Positions 19,876-29,013 of a stretch of DNA of 64,000 bases are shown piece by piece. The notes beneath the pieces were generated by a model. The model searched no databases, was not told the origin of the DNA, and worked only from the letters and a program-made list of their open reading frames with translations. The DNA lies in the NCBI RefSeq assembly GCF_002939385.1, contig NZ_MULI01000002.1:1-64000 (forward strand), written 5' to 3'. Position 1 is the first letter of the stretch. Each line of letters opens with the position of its first letter. Position numbers and translations under genes: made by a program. The DNA is from Streptomyces sp. MH60 (GTDB lineage: Bacteria; Actinomycetota; Actinomycetes; Streptomycetales; Streptomycetaceae).

Positions 19876-20820
19876 TCAGCGCTTGCTCCACTTCTGGTTG
19901 TCGGTGCCGTAGCAGGTCCAGAGCTGGAGTTTTGTGCCGTTGGCGGTGTGCTTGTCGGTGATGTCGACGCACTTGCCGATCACGGTGTTCACCAGGTCGT
20001 GGGACTTGTTCACCTTGAACTTCTGGGCCCAGCCGCCGTTGCACCGGGCGAGCTGGACGGGGGTGCCGCTGCCGTCGGAGGCGCCCGCCAGGTCCATGCA
20101 GAGGCCGTACATCCGGGCCGTGCCGTCGGAACGGAAGTCGATCTTCTGGGAGGAGCTGCCGTCGCAGTCCCAGATCTGCAGGCGGGTGCCGTCCTTGGCG
20201 GCCGGCGCGGAGATGCAGCGACCGCTGTCGTGACTGTAGACGGAGACGCCCGGCGCCACGTCCGACTGATCCCGCTGGGTGCTGTTCTGCGGTTTCGTGT
20301 CGGTCGAATCGCCCGAGGACGAACCACCGTTGGAGCCGCCCGGGGCCGAACCCGATCCGGACGCGGGACCGGTGCCGGCCGGGGCCGACGGCGGGGCCGC
20401 GGCTTCCGGCGGGTCCGCGACGTCGCCACCGGTGCCACCGGATTCCTTCGTGACCGGCAGGCCGTAGGGGCCGCCGCCGCCCGAACCGCCGGTGCCGGGC
20501 GCGGCAGCCCTGCCACCGTCCGACTTGCCCGGCGTGGACGCGGGGTTGTGCGATGCGGGAGTCGAGGCGGCCGGTGAGAGGACGTCGGACGCTGTGGTCT
20601 TCTTCTTGTCGGCCGAGTCGGACGGGAGGTTGGCGACGGCGAAGACGACCAGGACCGCTACCGCGGTGAGGGCACCGGCGGCGACCAGCCACTTCCACGG
20701 CCGAGGGCGTGGGTTGGTGCCTTGTGAGGACTTCGTCGTGCGCCGGACGAACGCATCGGCGAAGCGGGAGGAGGCCCCGTCCAGGAGCGAGGGGTCCTGC
20801 GGCTTGGGTTGGGGAGGCAC
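19876..20820 (-). CDS. Membrane-anchored ricin-type beta-trefoil lectin protein
   Basis: 314 residues. A short cytoplasmic N-terminus precedes one transmembrane helix at about 43-65 ([19 protein letters not shown]). A Pro/Gly/Ser-rich linker runs to about 185, and a ricin B-type (RICIN) beta-trefoil occupies about 190-314, with repeated CI/CM/CVD and QxW-like signatures ([25 protein letters not shown]) and paired cysteines. This topology displays a carbohydrate-binding module outside the membrane, tethered by the linker. The GTG start at 20820 follows an AGGAG site five bases upstream. No enzymatic domain is visible. It lies upstream of the YbaB-family gene on the same strand and may be part of the giant-protein locus. 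Ligand specificity cannot be predicted. Confidence 0.85.
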   Translation of the reverse strand: MPPQPKPQDPSLLDGASSRFADAFVRRTTKSSQGTNPRPRPWKWLVAAGALTAVAVLVVFAVANLPSDSADKKKTTASDVLSPAASTPASHNPASTPGKSDGGRAAAPGTGGSGGGGPYGLPVTKESGGTGGDVADPPEAAAPPSAPAGTGPASGSGSAPGGSNGGSSSGDSTDTKPQNSTQRDQSDVAPGVSVYSHDSGRCISAPAAKDGTRLQIWDCDGSSSQKIDFRSDGTARMYGLCMDLAGASDGSGTPVQLARCNGGWAQKFKVNKSHDLVNTVIGKCVDITDKHTANGTKLQLWTCYGTDNQKWSKR

Positions 20821-21218
20821 TCAGTCTCCTGTGAACTCGGAAACCACGGAGCGGTCATGGAAAGATGATGAGCCGACTGTCGCAGCGTAGCTTAGCGTTC
20901 GAGTGCCGTATGACGCACACGGTGTGATGCTGTCTTCAGGCCCTGCGCGGCCGGGCGATCACAACAGTGTTCACTCGGTGTTGTGCCGTGCGGGGCGATG
21001 GTGACTCGGGTGCTTGCCGCCGCGGGCGTGTCCACAGGGAGGGCGGGCAGATCGTCCCCGGACTCCGGCCCGCCGGACACCTCGATCTCCGCGTCCTGTG
21101 GGGCTCTCGCCGGATGGTCGCACTGCGGCGGGGCGGTCACCGCCTTCGCCTGGTCCGCCCGCCTGGTTCGGGACGAGCAGGCGTCGCACACTCCCGGCCG
21201 GTGTGATTGGCTCGAACC
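20821..21218. other. Divergent intergenic region without a recognised gene
   Basis: This 398-base stretch separates the lectin gene (minus strand) from the thioredoxin-like gene (plus strand). It must hold their promoters. I see no convincing ORF, repeat or palindrome. Long open frames across it on the minus strand are antisense shadows of the thioredoxin-like gene. Confidence 0.6.
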
Positions 21219-23024
21219 ATGGTGAAGCGTGCACGGGTCCGCGCCCCCGAACTGGTGGGCAGGGGCGGTTGGATCAACACCGGTGGCCGGGAGCTGAGTC
21301 TCGCGGCGCTTCGCGGACGGATCGTGGTCCTCGACTTCTGGACGTTCTGCTGCGTCAACTGCCTGCACGCCCTGGACGAACTGCGCGAGTTGGAGGAGAG
21401 GCACAGGGACACCGTGGTGATCGTGGGTGTGCACTCGCCCAAGTTCACGCACGAGGCCGAACACCGGGCCGTCCTGGACGCCGTCGAGCGCTACGGCGTC
21501 GAGCATCCCGTCCTGGACGACCCGGAGCGGGTCACGTGGGGGCAGTACGCGGTACGCGCCTGGCCCACCCTCGCCGTGATCGATCCCGAGGGTTACGTCG
21601 TCGCCCAGTACCCGGGCGAGGGACACGCACGCGCCATCCTGCGGCTGGTCGAGGAACTGGAGGCCCAGCACGCGGCCAAGGGCACCCTGCGGCGCGGCGA
21701 CGCCCCGTACGTGGCGCCGGAGCCGGAGCCGACGACCCTGCGTTTCCCCGGCAAGGCCGTGCGACTGCCCTCCGGCACCTTCCTGGTCAGTGACACCACC
21801 CGGCACCAGCTGGTGGAGCTCGCCGAGGACGGGGAAAGCCCCGTGCGGCGGATCGGAAGCGGGAGACGGGGTTTCACGGACGGCCCGGCCGAAAGGGCCG
21901 AGTTCAGCGAGCCGCAGGGACTCGCCCTGCTCGGCGACGGCTCGGTCGTCGTCGCCGACACCGTGAACCACGCCCTGCGCCGGTACGAGCCCGTCACCGG
22001 CGAGGTCACCACCCTGGCCGGGACCGGCAAGCAGGGGAGACCGGGCGAGCCCGCCCGCGGAGCCGCCCGTGCCGTGAGCCTCTCCTCGCCCTGGGACGTC
22101 GCCCTGTGGAACGGCCGGGTGTGGATCGCCATGGCCGGGGTGCACCAGCTCTGGGCCTACGATCCGCGGGACGGGAGTGTCACCGTCACCGCCGGGACCG
22201 GCAACGAGGGGCTGGTCGACGGGCCCGGCCCCGAGGCGTGGTTCGCGCAGCCGTCGGGGCTGTCCGCGACGGAGGACCGGCTCTGGGTGGCCGACTCCGA
22301 GACCTCCGCCCTGCGCTGGGTGGAGCTCGACGGCACGGTCCGCACGGCGGTGGGCACCGGACTCTTCGACTTCGGGCACCGCGACGGCCCCGCCGCCCGG
22401 GCACTGCTCCAGCATCCGCTGGGCGTCACGGCCCTGCCGGACGGCTCGGTGGTCGTCGCCGACACCTACAACCACGCCCTCCGCCGCTACGCACCGCCCA
22501 CCGGTGAGGTGAGCACGCTGGCGACCGACCTGCGCGAGCCCAGTGACGCCCTGGTCGACGGCGACGACATCCTGGTCGTCGAGTCGGCCCGGCACCGGCT
22601 GACCCGGCTACGGTTGCCGCAGGATGCCCTGGGCGCGGGGGCCGGCGAGAGCGTACGGCGGGAGACGACGGAGACGGCGCCGGGCACCCTGCGCCTGGAA
22701 GTGGCCTTCCGGGCGCCCGCCGGTCAGAAGCTGGACCTGCGCTACGGGCCCGCGACACGGCTCCTCGTCTCCGCCACCCCACCCGAACTACTGCGCACGG
22801 GCGAGGGCGCGGGCACCGACCTGTCCCGCTCCCTCGATCTCGACCCGTCGGTGCCCGAGGGCGTGCTGCACGTCTCCGCGACGGCCGCGTCCTGCGACGA
22901 CGACCCGGACGTCCCGTACCCGGCATGCCACGTCCACCAGAAGGACTGGAAGATCCCGGTCCGGCTCGTCGAGGGAGCGAGCGACCGGCTTCCGCTCGTG
23001 CTGACCGGCGTCGACACTGCCTGA
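21219..23024 (+). CDS. Thioredoxin-like protein with NHL repeats (NHLRC2-like)
   Basis: About 601 residues from the ATG at 21219; an in-frame TTG at 21207 is a less likely start. Residues ~1-165 form a TlpA/thioredoxin-like fold with the redox motif C45-V-N-C48 preceded by another Cys (FWTFCCVNC), and the VxSPKF and RAWPTL segments of that family. Residues ~180-500 carry NHL-type beta-propeller repeats with recurring patterns such as LGDGSVVVADTVNHALRRY and LPDGSVVVADTYNHALRRY. The C-terminal ~100 residues are beta-rich. There is no signal peptide, so it is probably cytoplasmic. The architecture matches the NHLRC2 family, whose bacterial substrate is unknown; a disulfide or redox role is inferred. 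The gene stands alone, with 173 bases before the next gene. Confidence 0.9.
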   Translation: MVKRARVRAPELVGRGGWINTGGRELSLAALRGRIVVLDFWTFCCVNCLHALDELRELEERHRDTVVIVGVHSPKFTHEAEHRAVLDAVERYGVEHPVLDDPERVTWGQYAVRAWPTLAVIDPEGYVVAQYPGEGHARAILRLVEELEAQHAAKGTLRRGDAPYVAPEPEPTTLRFPGKAVRLPSGTFLVSDTTRHQLVELAEDGESPVRRIGSGRRGFTDGPAERAEFSEPQGLALLGDGSVVVADTVNHALRRYEPVTGEVTTLAGTGKQGRPGEPARGAARAVSLSSPWDVALWNGRVWIAMAGVHQLWAYDPRDGSVTVTAGTGNEGLVDGPGPEAWFAQPSGLSATEDRLWVADSETSALRWVELDGTVRTAVGTGLFDFGHRDGPAARALLQHPLGVTALPDGSVVVADTYNHALRRYAPPTGEVSTLATDLREPSDALVDGDDILVVESARHRLTRLRLPQDALGAGAGESVRRETTETAPGTLRLEVAFRAPAGQKLDLRYGPATRLLVSATPPELLRTGEGAGTDLSRSLDLDPSVPEGVLHVSATAASCDDDPDVPYPACHVHQKDWKIPVRLVEGASDRLPLVLTGVDTA

Positions 23025-23197
23025 CCGGTCGGTGTCCGGTGGCCTGGCGGAGGGCGCGCCACGCGTTCAAACCGGCGCTCGGTGCACGGGCAGAGCGCTC
23101 GGCGGCGCCGCTGTGACACCTCGCGCTCTCACACGCTGTTGGGAGACCGGCGCGCGCGGACAGCATCCTTTCAGCACCGCGAGAGAAGAGGCTTGTG

Positions 23198-23749
23198 ATG
23201 GCCAGTGAGTTTCAGCGGACCAAGCTGCAGGACATGTTCGATGCCTTCGACGCAAACGGCGACGGCTGCCTGGAGGAGGCGGACTTCGCGGCCCTGACGA
23301 CCCGGTGGAGCCGGCTGCCCCGCGTGCGGGCGGACGGCGAACTGGCCGCGCGGGTGGAGGAGGTGCTGCTGGGATGGTGGCAGCACCTCGCGGAGGCCGT
23401 CGACACGGACAACGACGGCAGAATCGACATGGACGACCTCCTCGCCATGGTCGACCGGCTGCCCACCATGCGGGACGCGGTGGCCGCCACCGCCGACACG
23501 GTCTTCGACGCGGTGGACGAGAACGGTGACGGCCGCATCTCGAGGAACGAGCACCAGAGGCTGATCGACCTGTGGCACGGGCGGGGGATCGCGACCGGTG
23601 ACGTGTTCGACCGTCTCGACCAGGATGCCGACGGTCACCTCGGCCGGTCCGAGTTCGCCACGCTGTGGATCCAGTTCTGGATCAGTGACGACCCCGCCGA
23701 GCCGGGCAACTACGTGTGCGGGCCCGTCGCGGGTCACTCCTTCCGCTGA
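23198..23749 (+). CDS. Four-EF-hand calcium-binding protein (calerythrin-like)
   Basis: 183 residues from ATG 23198, preceded by a purine-rich GAGAGAAGAG site; an in-frame GTG three bases earlier is less likely. Four EF-hand loops are visible: D18-D29 (DANGDGCLEEAD), D69-D80 (DTDNDGRIDMDD), 107-118 (DENGDGRISRNE) and 141-152 (DQDADGHLGRSE). All have acidic residues at positions 1, 3 and 5 and Gly at position 6; loop 2 ends in Asp and loops 3 and 4 end in Glu. This is the calerythrin/CasA arrangement known from Streptomyces and Saccharopolyspora, a cytoplasmic calcium sensor or buffer. No signal peptide or membrane segment is present. It appears monocistronic. Confidence 0.9.
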   Translation: MASEFQRTKLQDMFDAFDANGDGCLEEADFAALTTRWSRLPRVRADGELAARVEEVLLGWWQHLAEAVDTDNDGRIDMDDLLAMVDRLPTMRDAVAATADTVFDAVDENGDGRISRNEHQRLIDLWHGRGIATGDVFDRLDQDADGHLGRSEFATLWIQFWISDDPAEPGNYVCGPVAGHSFR

Positions 23750-23809
23750 CCCGCGGCCCCGGTCGGCCGGCCGGACGGGCGGCGGACGGCACCGACCGCC
23801 GCGGGTCAG
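23746..23809. terminator. Long inverted repeat after the EF-hand gene
   Basis: Perfect 11-base arms CTGACCCGCGG (23746-23756) and CCGCGGGTCAG (23799-23809) include the EF-hand stop codon and enclose a 42-base GC-rich loop. It could act as a terminator, but the loop is large. Confidence 0.4.
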
Positions 23810-23943
23810 CCGCTCTCCGGACGAGATCGTTGCTGTTCATGTCCGCCGGCGTGGGCCCTCTCCCGGGGGAGACTCAAGCCCGGCAGCGGCCTGCCTCCGA
23901 TCCCGTCGAGGCGTCGACACGGTCCCGGGTTCTGGCCGGGGCG

Positions 23944-25071
23944 TCAGGTAGGGGACTTCTCCCCGAGCTTCCGGGAGAACGCCGTCGCCGACGCACGCGA
24001 CGCCTGCTCCACGATGCTGATGCCGACTTCCTGGGTGCTGCAGCCGTTGAGAAGTACCGCCATCAGATAGACGCGGCCCTCATGCTCTATCCGACCGATG
24101 CTGTTGACGTCCCATTTCTTGGTCTGAGTCCGCTTGAGCCACCCGTTCTTCAATGCGGTCGTACCCGAGTCGGCTGCCGCGGACACGCCCCAGGTCTGGC
24201 TTCCCACGACGTGCCGCATCAGGTCCTGGATGTAGGCCCGCGACGCCTCGCTCAGGGGCGACTTGTCGCCGAAGACGGACTGGAGCAGGCGTATCTGATC
24301 CTCCGCTGTGGTTTGGGTGATGCCCCAGACGGTCCCTGAACCACCCTGTGTCTGCGACAGGCCGAGCCGTTCGTTGGCCGCGTCGAGCCCCGAGGCGCTG
24401 CCTATGCGGGTCCACAGGGCACTGGTGGAGTCGTTGTCGCTCTTCTGGATCATGGCAGCGGACTGGGCGCGCTCCTCGGTGCTCAACCTCCGGCCCTCGT
24501 CCTGCGCTTGAAGCAGCAGGGTCGCGAGGATGTCCACCTTCACGATGCTGGCGGTGTCGAAGGCGTCGTGCCCGTACGTCGCCATGGCACCGCTCTCGAC
24601 ATCCAGCATCGCCACGGACATCCGGTTGGCGCCGAAGAGCGCGGTCACGGGAGCCAGAGCTGGTTGGAGATCGAACGGCTTCTGTGTCGAGGTGGGCGAC
24701 GGCGACGGCTCTGGTGCGTCCGCAGGCGCCTCGCCTGCCTTCGCCCGGGCCGAGACGGCCGACGGGGAGGGAGCCTTCCCCTGGGCGGACGTGGACGACT
24801 CACCGGAGTCGCTCCCGGTGATGGCATACGTGGTGACGCCGCCGACAAGGATCACGACCGACGTCACGGTCCACCTTATGCGGCGCCGCCTGGCCCTGCG
24901 ACGACGTCGCTGCTCCCGGCGAGAGCGGCCGCGTCGTCGAACAGGTGGGGTCTCATGCACGGGTGAGATGATAATCGAATCAAAGTTCGAGATCATTGGG
25001 TATCTCGACGGGTGCGTCCATTCCTGGTCGTCGGCCGTTTCCCTATTTCCGGACGGCGAGACGCTCCTCAC
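23944..25071 (-). CDS. Membrane-anchored class A beta-lactamase-like serine hydrolase
   Basis: 375 residues in the longest frame. The start is uncertain: GTG 25071, ATG 24996 and a GTG near 24957 are all possible and none has a strong ribosome site. An Arg-rich stretch (about 46-66) precedes one membrane helix (67-86), then a Ser/Ala/Pro linker to ~135. The catalytic domain shows S175-I-V-K178 (SxxK), SDN at 211-213 and KNG at 308-310 in place of the usual KTG. An Omega-loop Glu is not obvious, so a true antibiotic-hydrolysing enzyme is doubtful. It is better read as an extracytoplasmic serine hydrolase or peptidoglycan-related penicillin-recognising protein, anchored with its active site outside. 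It lies alone, divergent from the PTS operon. Confidence 0.8.
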   Translation of the reverse strand: MRSVSPSGNRETADDQEWTHPSRYPMISNFDSIIISPVHETPPVRRRGRSRREQRRRRRARRRRIRWTVTSVVILVGGVTTYAITGSDSGESSTSAQGKAPSPSAVSARAKAGEAPADAPEPSPSPTSTQKPFDLQPALAPVTALFGANRMSVAMLDVESGAMATYGHDAFDTASIVKVDILATLLLQAQDEGRRLSTEERAQSAAMIQKSDNDSTSALWTRIGSASGLDAANERLGLSQTQGGSGTVWGITQTTAEDQIRLLQSVFGDKSPLSEASRAYIQDLMRHVVGSQTWGVSAAADSGTTALKNGWLKRTQTKKWDVNSIGRIEHEGRVYLMAVLLNGCSTQEVGISIVEQASRASATAFSRKLGEKSPT

Positions 25072-25181
25072 AGCTTACCGGCGTCACATATCAGGTCACG
25101 GATGGTCAAGTAGGGGTGTAACGGCGGAACAGCCATGAGCTGGAACCGACCGACTACGCCCACGAAGGAGGTTCCACTGTC

Positions 25182-25982
25182 ATGAGCGCACTCACCGACC
25201 TTCTGTCGGTCGACGGCATCCGGCTCGATGTAGAAGCGGAGGACTGGAGGTCCGCCGTTCGCGCGTCCGGGCAGGTGCTGGTCGACGAGGGCATCAGTAC
25301 GGCCGAGTACACCGAGGCGATGGTACGGAACGTCGAGGAGAACGGCCCGTACATCGTCATCGCCCCGGGGTTCGCTCTGGCCCACACCCGCCCCTTCGAG
25401 GCGGTGCTGAAGACCGGCATGTCCTGGGTGAGGCTGGCCTCCCCCGTGGCCTTCGGTCACGAGACCAATGATCCGGTGCAACTCGTCGTGGCGCTGGCCG
25501 CTGTCGACTCGAAAGCGCACACGGCGGCGCTGGCGGCGCTGGCGAAGGTACTCGCCGACGGCGACAACGTCCGCGCCCTTCAGCAGGCGACGAGCCCCGA
25601 GGAAGTGCTGCGGACGCTGGAGGGTGAGCCAACCGGCGCCGACGGCCAGGGCGGCTCACCGGCCGCCTCGGCCAAGGACGCCGCTCCGGCCCTGTCGGAG
25701 CAGAAGATCCTCACCGTCTGCGGCAACGGCGTGGGAACCAGTCTGTTCCTGAAGAACACCCTGGAGCAGGTCCTCGACCGCTGGGGCTGGTCCCGTCAGG
25801 TGTCGGTGGAGGCCACCGACACCATCTCCGCCAAGGGGAAGGCGTCGGAAGCCGTCGCCATCCTCACCTCTCAGGAGATAGCCAGAACGCTGGGTGACGT
25901 CGGCATCCCCGTGAAGGTCGTCCGCGACTTCAGCAGCACCACCGAGGTCGACGCGGTCCTGCGCGACACCTACGACGTGTGA
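25182..25982 (+). CDS. PTS ascorbate-family fused IIA-IIB component
   Basis: 266 residues with two phosphotransfer domains in one chain. Residues 1-~148 are a fructose/mannitol/ascorbate-type IIA with the phospho-accepting His68 in GFALAHTRP. After an Ala/Gly/Ser linker, residues ~172-266 form a lactose/ascorbate-type IIB P-loop with Cys180 in TVCGNGVGTS. The protein would carry phosphate from HPr to His68, to Cys180, then to the incoming sugar at the IIC. In E. coli UlaC (IIA) and UlaB (IIB) are separate; fusion is common in actinobacteria. A strong AAGGAGG site precedes the ATG. The IIC gene follows after 16 bases, so the two form an operon. No ascorbate-catabolic genes follow, so the substrate is only inferred from the family. 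Confidence 0.9.
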   Translation: MSALTDLLSVDGIRLDVEAEDWRSAVRASGQVLVDEGISTAEYTEAMVRNVEENGPYIVIAPGFALAHTRPFEAVLKTGMSWVRLASPVAFGHETNDPVQLVVALAAVDSKAHTAALAALAKVLADGDNVRALQQATSPEEVLRTLEGEPTGADGQGGSPAASAKDAAPALSEQKILTVCGNGVGTSLFLKNTLEQVLDRWGWSRQVSVEATDTISAKGKASEAVAILTSQEIARTLGDVGIPVKVVRDFSSTTEVDAVLRDTYDV

Positions 25983-25998
25983 CGAGAGAGAACCTGTC

Positions 25999-27549
25999 AT
26001 GGACTGGGTCATAGACATTGCGAAGTTTCTCGTCAACGAGATACTCAGCCAGCCCGCCTACCTGATCGGCATCATCACCGCGGTGGGCCTGGCCGCTCTG
26101 AAGAAGTCCGTCGGGCAGACGGTCGGCGGCGCCATCAAGGCGACCCTGGGCCTGCTGCTGGTCGGGGCAGGCGCGGGGCTGGTCAGCTCGTCCCTGGATC
26201 CGCTGGGCCGGATGATCCAGGGCACCACGGGCACCCACGGCGTGATTCCGACCAACGAGGCCATCGTCGGCATCGCGCAGAGCGAGTTCGGTGCCCGGGT
26301 GGCCTGGCTGATGATCCTCGGGTTCCTGGTCAGCCTGGCCCTGGCCCGGTTCACGCCGCTGCGCTACGTGTTCCTCACCGGCCACCACATGCTGTTCATG
26401 GCGACGCTGCTGACCATCGTCATGGCCACCGCCGGGCAGGGCTCGGTCGCGGTGGTGCTGGGCGGCGGCGTGCTGCTGGGCATCCTGCTGGTCGCCCTCC
26501 CGGCCTTCGCGCATCCCTGGACGAAGAAGGTCACCGGCAACGACACATTGGCCATCGGACACTTCGGCACCGCCGGCTACATCGTGTCCGGCGCCACGGG
26601 GCAGCTCGTGGGCAGGAACAGCCGCAGCACGGAGGAGATGAAGCTGCCCGAGGGGCTGCGCTTCCTGCGTGACTCCATGGTCGCCACCGCTCTGTCGATG
26701 GTCCTCATCTACCTGGTGATGTCCGTGCTGTTCCTTGCCAAGGTCGGCCAGGACGCGGCGTTCAAGGCGTTCGCCGGCGGTGGCGGTGACCCGGCGGCCA
26801 ACGTGGGCAACTACATCATGCAGTCGGTGATGCAGGGCCTGCAGTTCGGTATCGGCGTCGCGGTCATCCTCTTCGGCGTCCGCACCATCCTCGGTGAACT
26901 GGTGCCCGCCTTCCAGGGCATCGCCAGACGTGTGGTGCCCGGTGCCAAGCCGGCCCTGGACGCCCCGATCGTCTTCCCGTACGCGCAGAACGCCGTACTG
27001 ATCGGGTTCATCTTCAGCTTCCTGGGCGGTCTGACGGGCCTGGCGGCCCTCATCTGGGTGTTCAACCCGGCCTTCGGACTGGCCCTGGTGCTGCCCGGCC
27101 TGGTGCCGCACTTCTTCACCGGCGGCGCGGCCGGTGTCTACGGCAACGCCACCGGCGGACGCCGCGGCGCCGCGGTGGGCTCCTTCCTCAACGGTCTGCT
27201 GATCACGTTCCTGCCGGCGATCCTGCTCAAGGCGCTCGGCTCGTTCGGAGAGGCCAACACGACCTTCGGCGACGCCGACTTCGGCTGGTTCGGTGCCGTG
27301 CTCGGCAGCATCGGCAAGCTCGACGGAACCGTGGGTCTGATCGGCATGCTGATCTTCGGTCTGCTCATCCTGGCCGGTGCCTGGATCATGCAGACCAAGG
27401 TCGTCGACCGTGGCTGGATCCCGGGCGGCGGCGTCACCGCCGCCCCCGCGGCAGCGGACGCCGTCATTCCCGCGCAGGCTGCGGGGACGGCGACGTACGC
27501 GAAGATCGCCCCACCGCGCGGCGCTCCCACACCACCGCCCGCCCCCTGA
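25999..27549 (+). CDS. ulaA: PTS ascorbate-family IIC permease (UlaA/SgaT)
   Basis: 516 residues with about ten or more hydrophobic helices, e.g. LIGIITAVGLAAL, WLMILGFLVSLALA, MLFMATLLTIVMA and LIGMLIFGLLILAGAW. It has the conserved UlaA/SgaT features, including the GTHGVIPTNEAIVG and GHFGTAGYIVSGATGQLVG segments. It is the membrane translocation subunit and pairs with the IIA-IIB fusion directly upstream (GAGAGAACCTGTC then ATG, 16-base gap). The last ~45 residues are an Ala/Pro-rich cytoplasmic tail not needed for transport. A strong hairpin follows about 125 bases downstream. The UlaA family assignment is firm; L-ascorbate as substrate is inferred. Confidence 0.92.
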   Translation: MDWVIDIAKFLVNEILSQPAYLIGIITAVGLAALKKSVGQTVGGAIKATLGLLLVGAGAGLVSSSLDPLGRMIQGTTGTHGVIPTNEAIVGIAQSEFGARVAWLMILGFLVSLALARFTPLRYVFLTGHHMLFMATLLTIVMATAGQGSVAVVLGGGVLLGILLVALPAFAHPWTKKVTGNDTLAIGHFGTAGYIVSGATGQLVGRNSRSTEEMKLPEGLRFLRDSMVATALSMVLIYLVMSVLFLAKVGQDAAFKAFAGGGGDPAANVGNYIMQSVMQGLQFGIGVAVILFGVRTILGELVPAFQGIARRVVPGAKPALDAPIVFPYAQNAVLIGFIFSFLGGLTGLAALIWVFNPAFGLALVLPGLVPHFFTGGAAGVYGNATGGRRGAAVGSFLNGLLITFLPAILLKALGSFGEANTTFGDADFGWFGAVLGSIGKLDGTVGLIGMLIFGLLILAGAWIMQTKVVDRGWIPGGGVTAAPAAADAVIPAQAAGTATYAKIAPPRGAPTPPPAP

Positions 27550-27673
27550 GCGGTCGTTGGCCACCGCCCGGTGTCCGACGCTCGCACAGAGCACCGTCGA
27601 GCGGTCGACCGGGAGAGCCCCCGGCCGCCCGACGGGCGGCTGCACACGCGGCGGACGCGCGGCCCGGGGCGGC

Positions 27674-27709
27674 GCGGGCAGGCTGCGGTGCTCGCCGCAG
27701 CCTGCCCGC
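27674..27709. terminator. Strong hairpin between convergent PTS and MBL genes
   Basis: Perfect 15-base arms GCGGGCAGGCTGCGG (27674-27688) and CCGCAGCCTGCCCGC (27695-27709) close a six-base loop TGCTCG. It sits between two converging genes and probably terminates both. Confidence 0.85.
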
Positions 27710-27760
27710 ATCCGCCCCGTCCAGGGACGACGCTGACCGAATCGGCAGCGACGCCGAGGC

Positions 27761-28675
27761 TCAGTAGTCCCAGACCGTCGGCACGAAACGGAAGGCGTTG
27801 CCGGCGGTCGCCACGTGGCAGACGGACGGGAACGGCAGGTGGCTGGCCATCAGGTGCTCACCGCTCGCCGCCATCTCCCTCAGCAGACGCATCCGGACCC
27901 GAGCCGATTCCTCAGGGTCGTGTTCGAAGCCGTTGTACCAGCCGGGCTGGTCGAACCCGCACTGGAACACGGCGTCGCCGGCGAACGTCAGCCGCTCTCC
28001 GCCCGACTCCAGGCGGACGATGCTGTGGCCGGGAGTGTGACCGCCAGTGCGCTCGATCAGCACGCCCGGCGCCACCTCGAACTCGGTCTCGAACGGCCGC
28101 AACTGGCCGCGGTACACATCCAGGAACCGCGAGGCGGTCGTGACGAGCGTCTCGGGCACCGGCGCCGGCATGGCGGTGCGGGAGAAGTCGGGTGCTTCCC
28201 AGAACTCGGCTTCGGCGGCGGCCAGGTGGACCCGGAGGTCCTTGCGCAGTCGGCCCCTCAGGCCCTCGACGAGCAGCCCCCCGATGTGGTCCATGTGCAA
28301 GTGGGTGAGCACCACGTCGGTGACGGACGCGGGATCGATCCCTGCGGCGTCCAGCCTCATGGCCAACTGCCCCGCCCGGGGGAAGCCAGGGAACTCCGTA
28401 CCCAGCCCGGAGTCGATGAGGATGGTCCGGTCCCCACTCCGCACCACGGACACGTTCAGCGGGTAGTCGATCACCTCGGGCGGCAGGAAGTTGTCACTGA
28501 GCCAGGCCGACAGCTCGGCCTTGTCGGCGTTGGTGGCCAGCGTCACGGGGTTGATCGCCAGCACCCCGTCGCTGATCACTGTGACATCGATGTCGCCGAC
28601 CTTCAGCGCGTAGCGCGACGGAACTGCTTCGTCCCTTAACGGTGCGTCCGGGCGTGCGACGTTGATCTGATTCAT
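27761..28675 (-). CDS. MBL-fold metallo-hydrolase
   Basis: 304 residues from the ATG at 28675, which has AAAGGA six bases upstream; an upstream ATG at 28696 is less likely because it overlaps that site. The zinc motif is H125-x-H127-x-D129-H130 (THLHMDHIGG), followed by VERTGGHTPGHSIVRL with the next His ligand and FAGDAVFQ with the bridging Asp. The pattern and length fit the AttM/AiiA-like lactonase and related hydrolase group. The gene is divergent from an XRE-cupin regulator 338 bases away and may be its target. The substrate is unknown; an ester or lactone is a reasonable guess only. Confidence 0.85.
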   Translation of the reverse strand: MNQINVARPDAPLRDEAVPSRYALKVGDIDVTVISDGVLAINPVTLATNADKAELSAWLSDNFLPPEVIDYPLNVSVVRSGDRTILIDSGLGTEFPGFPRAGQLAMRLDAAGIDPASVTDVVLTHLHMDHIGGLLVEGLRGRLRKDLRVHLAAAEAEFWEAPDFSRTAMPAPVPETLVTTASRFLDVYRGQLRPFETEFEVAPGVLIERTGGHTPGHSIVRLESGGERLTFAGDAVFQCGFDQPGWYNGFEHDPEESARVRMRLLREMAASGEHLMASHLPFPSVCHVATAGNAFRFVPTVWDY

Positions 28676-29013
28676 GTTGCGTCCTTTGGAGAGCATCGAC
28701 CGAAGTCATCGACGAAGTGACGAGGTCACTCCGTCCCTACTCTCTCCACGACAGTTCGGGATCAGAGTCTGTGACGGCCCATCACATAACCCACACCAAC
28801 GTGTGGAACTCATCGCAACAACCTCACCTCATCGCCACTTCCGGCAGAGACAAGGCCGGACCCGGCCTCCGGCGGGGGCACGGTGTTCACCAGCCGTATT
28901 CCTCTGTACAGTGACACTCAACATTGTCGGCGGGCACCGCATCTGCCGGACCGGACGGCGCGTGATCGGCACGCAGCGTTCCGCGACGAGGTCGTCAGGG
29001 TGAAGGAGATCGC
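28676..29013. promoter_or_regulatory. Divergent promoter region, MBL hydrolase / XRE-cupin regulator
   Basis: A 338-base divergent region, AT-richer than its surroundings between about 28740 and 28930, as expected of promoters. A short palindrome CTGTACAG lies at 28904-28911. I could not assign -35/-10 boxes with confidence and see no small gene. Confidence 0.4.

Noticed and set aside
20892..22595. 567-codon minus-strand frame opposite the thioredoxin-like gene
   Set aside because: Antisense to a clear NHL-repeat/thioredoxin gene; no motifs of its own.
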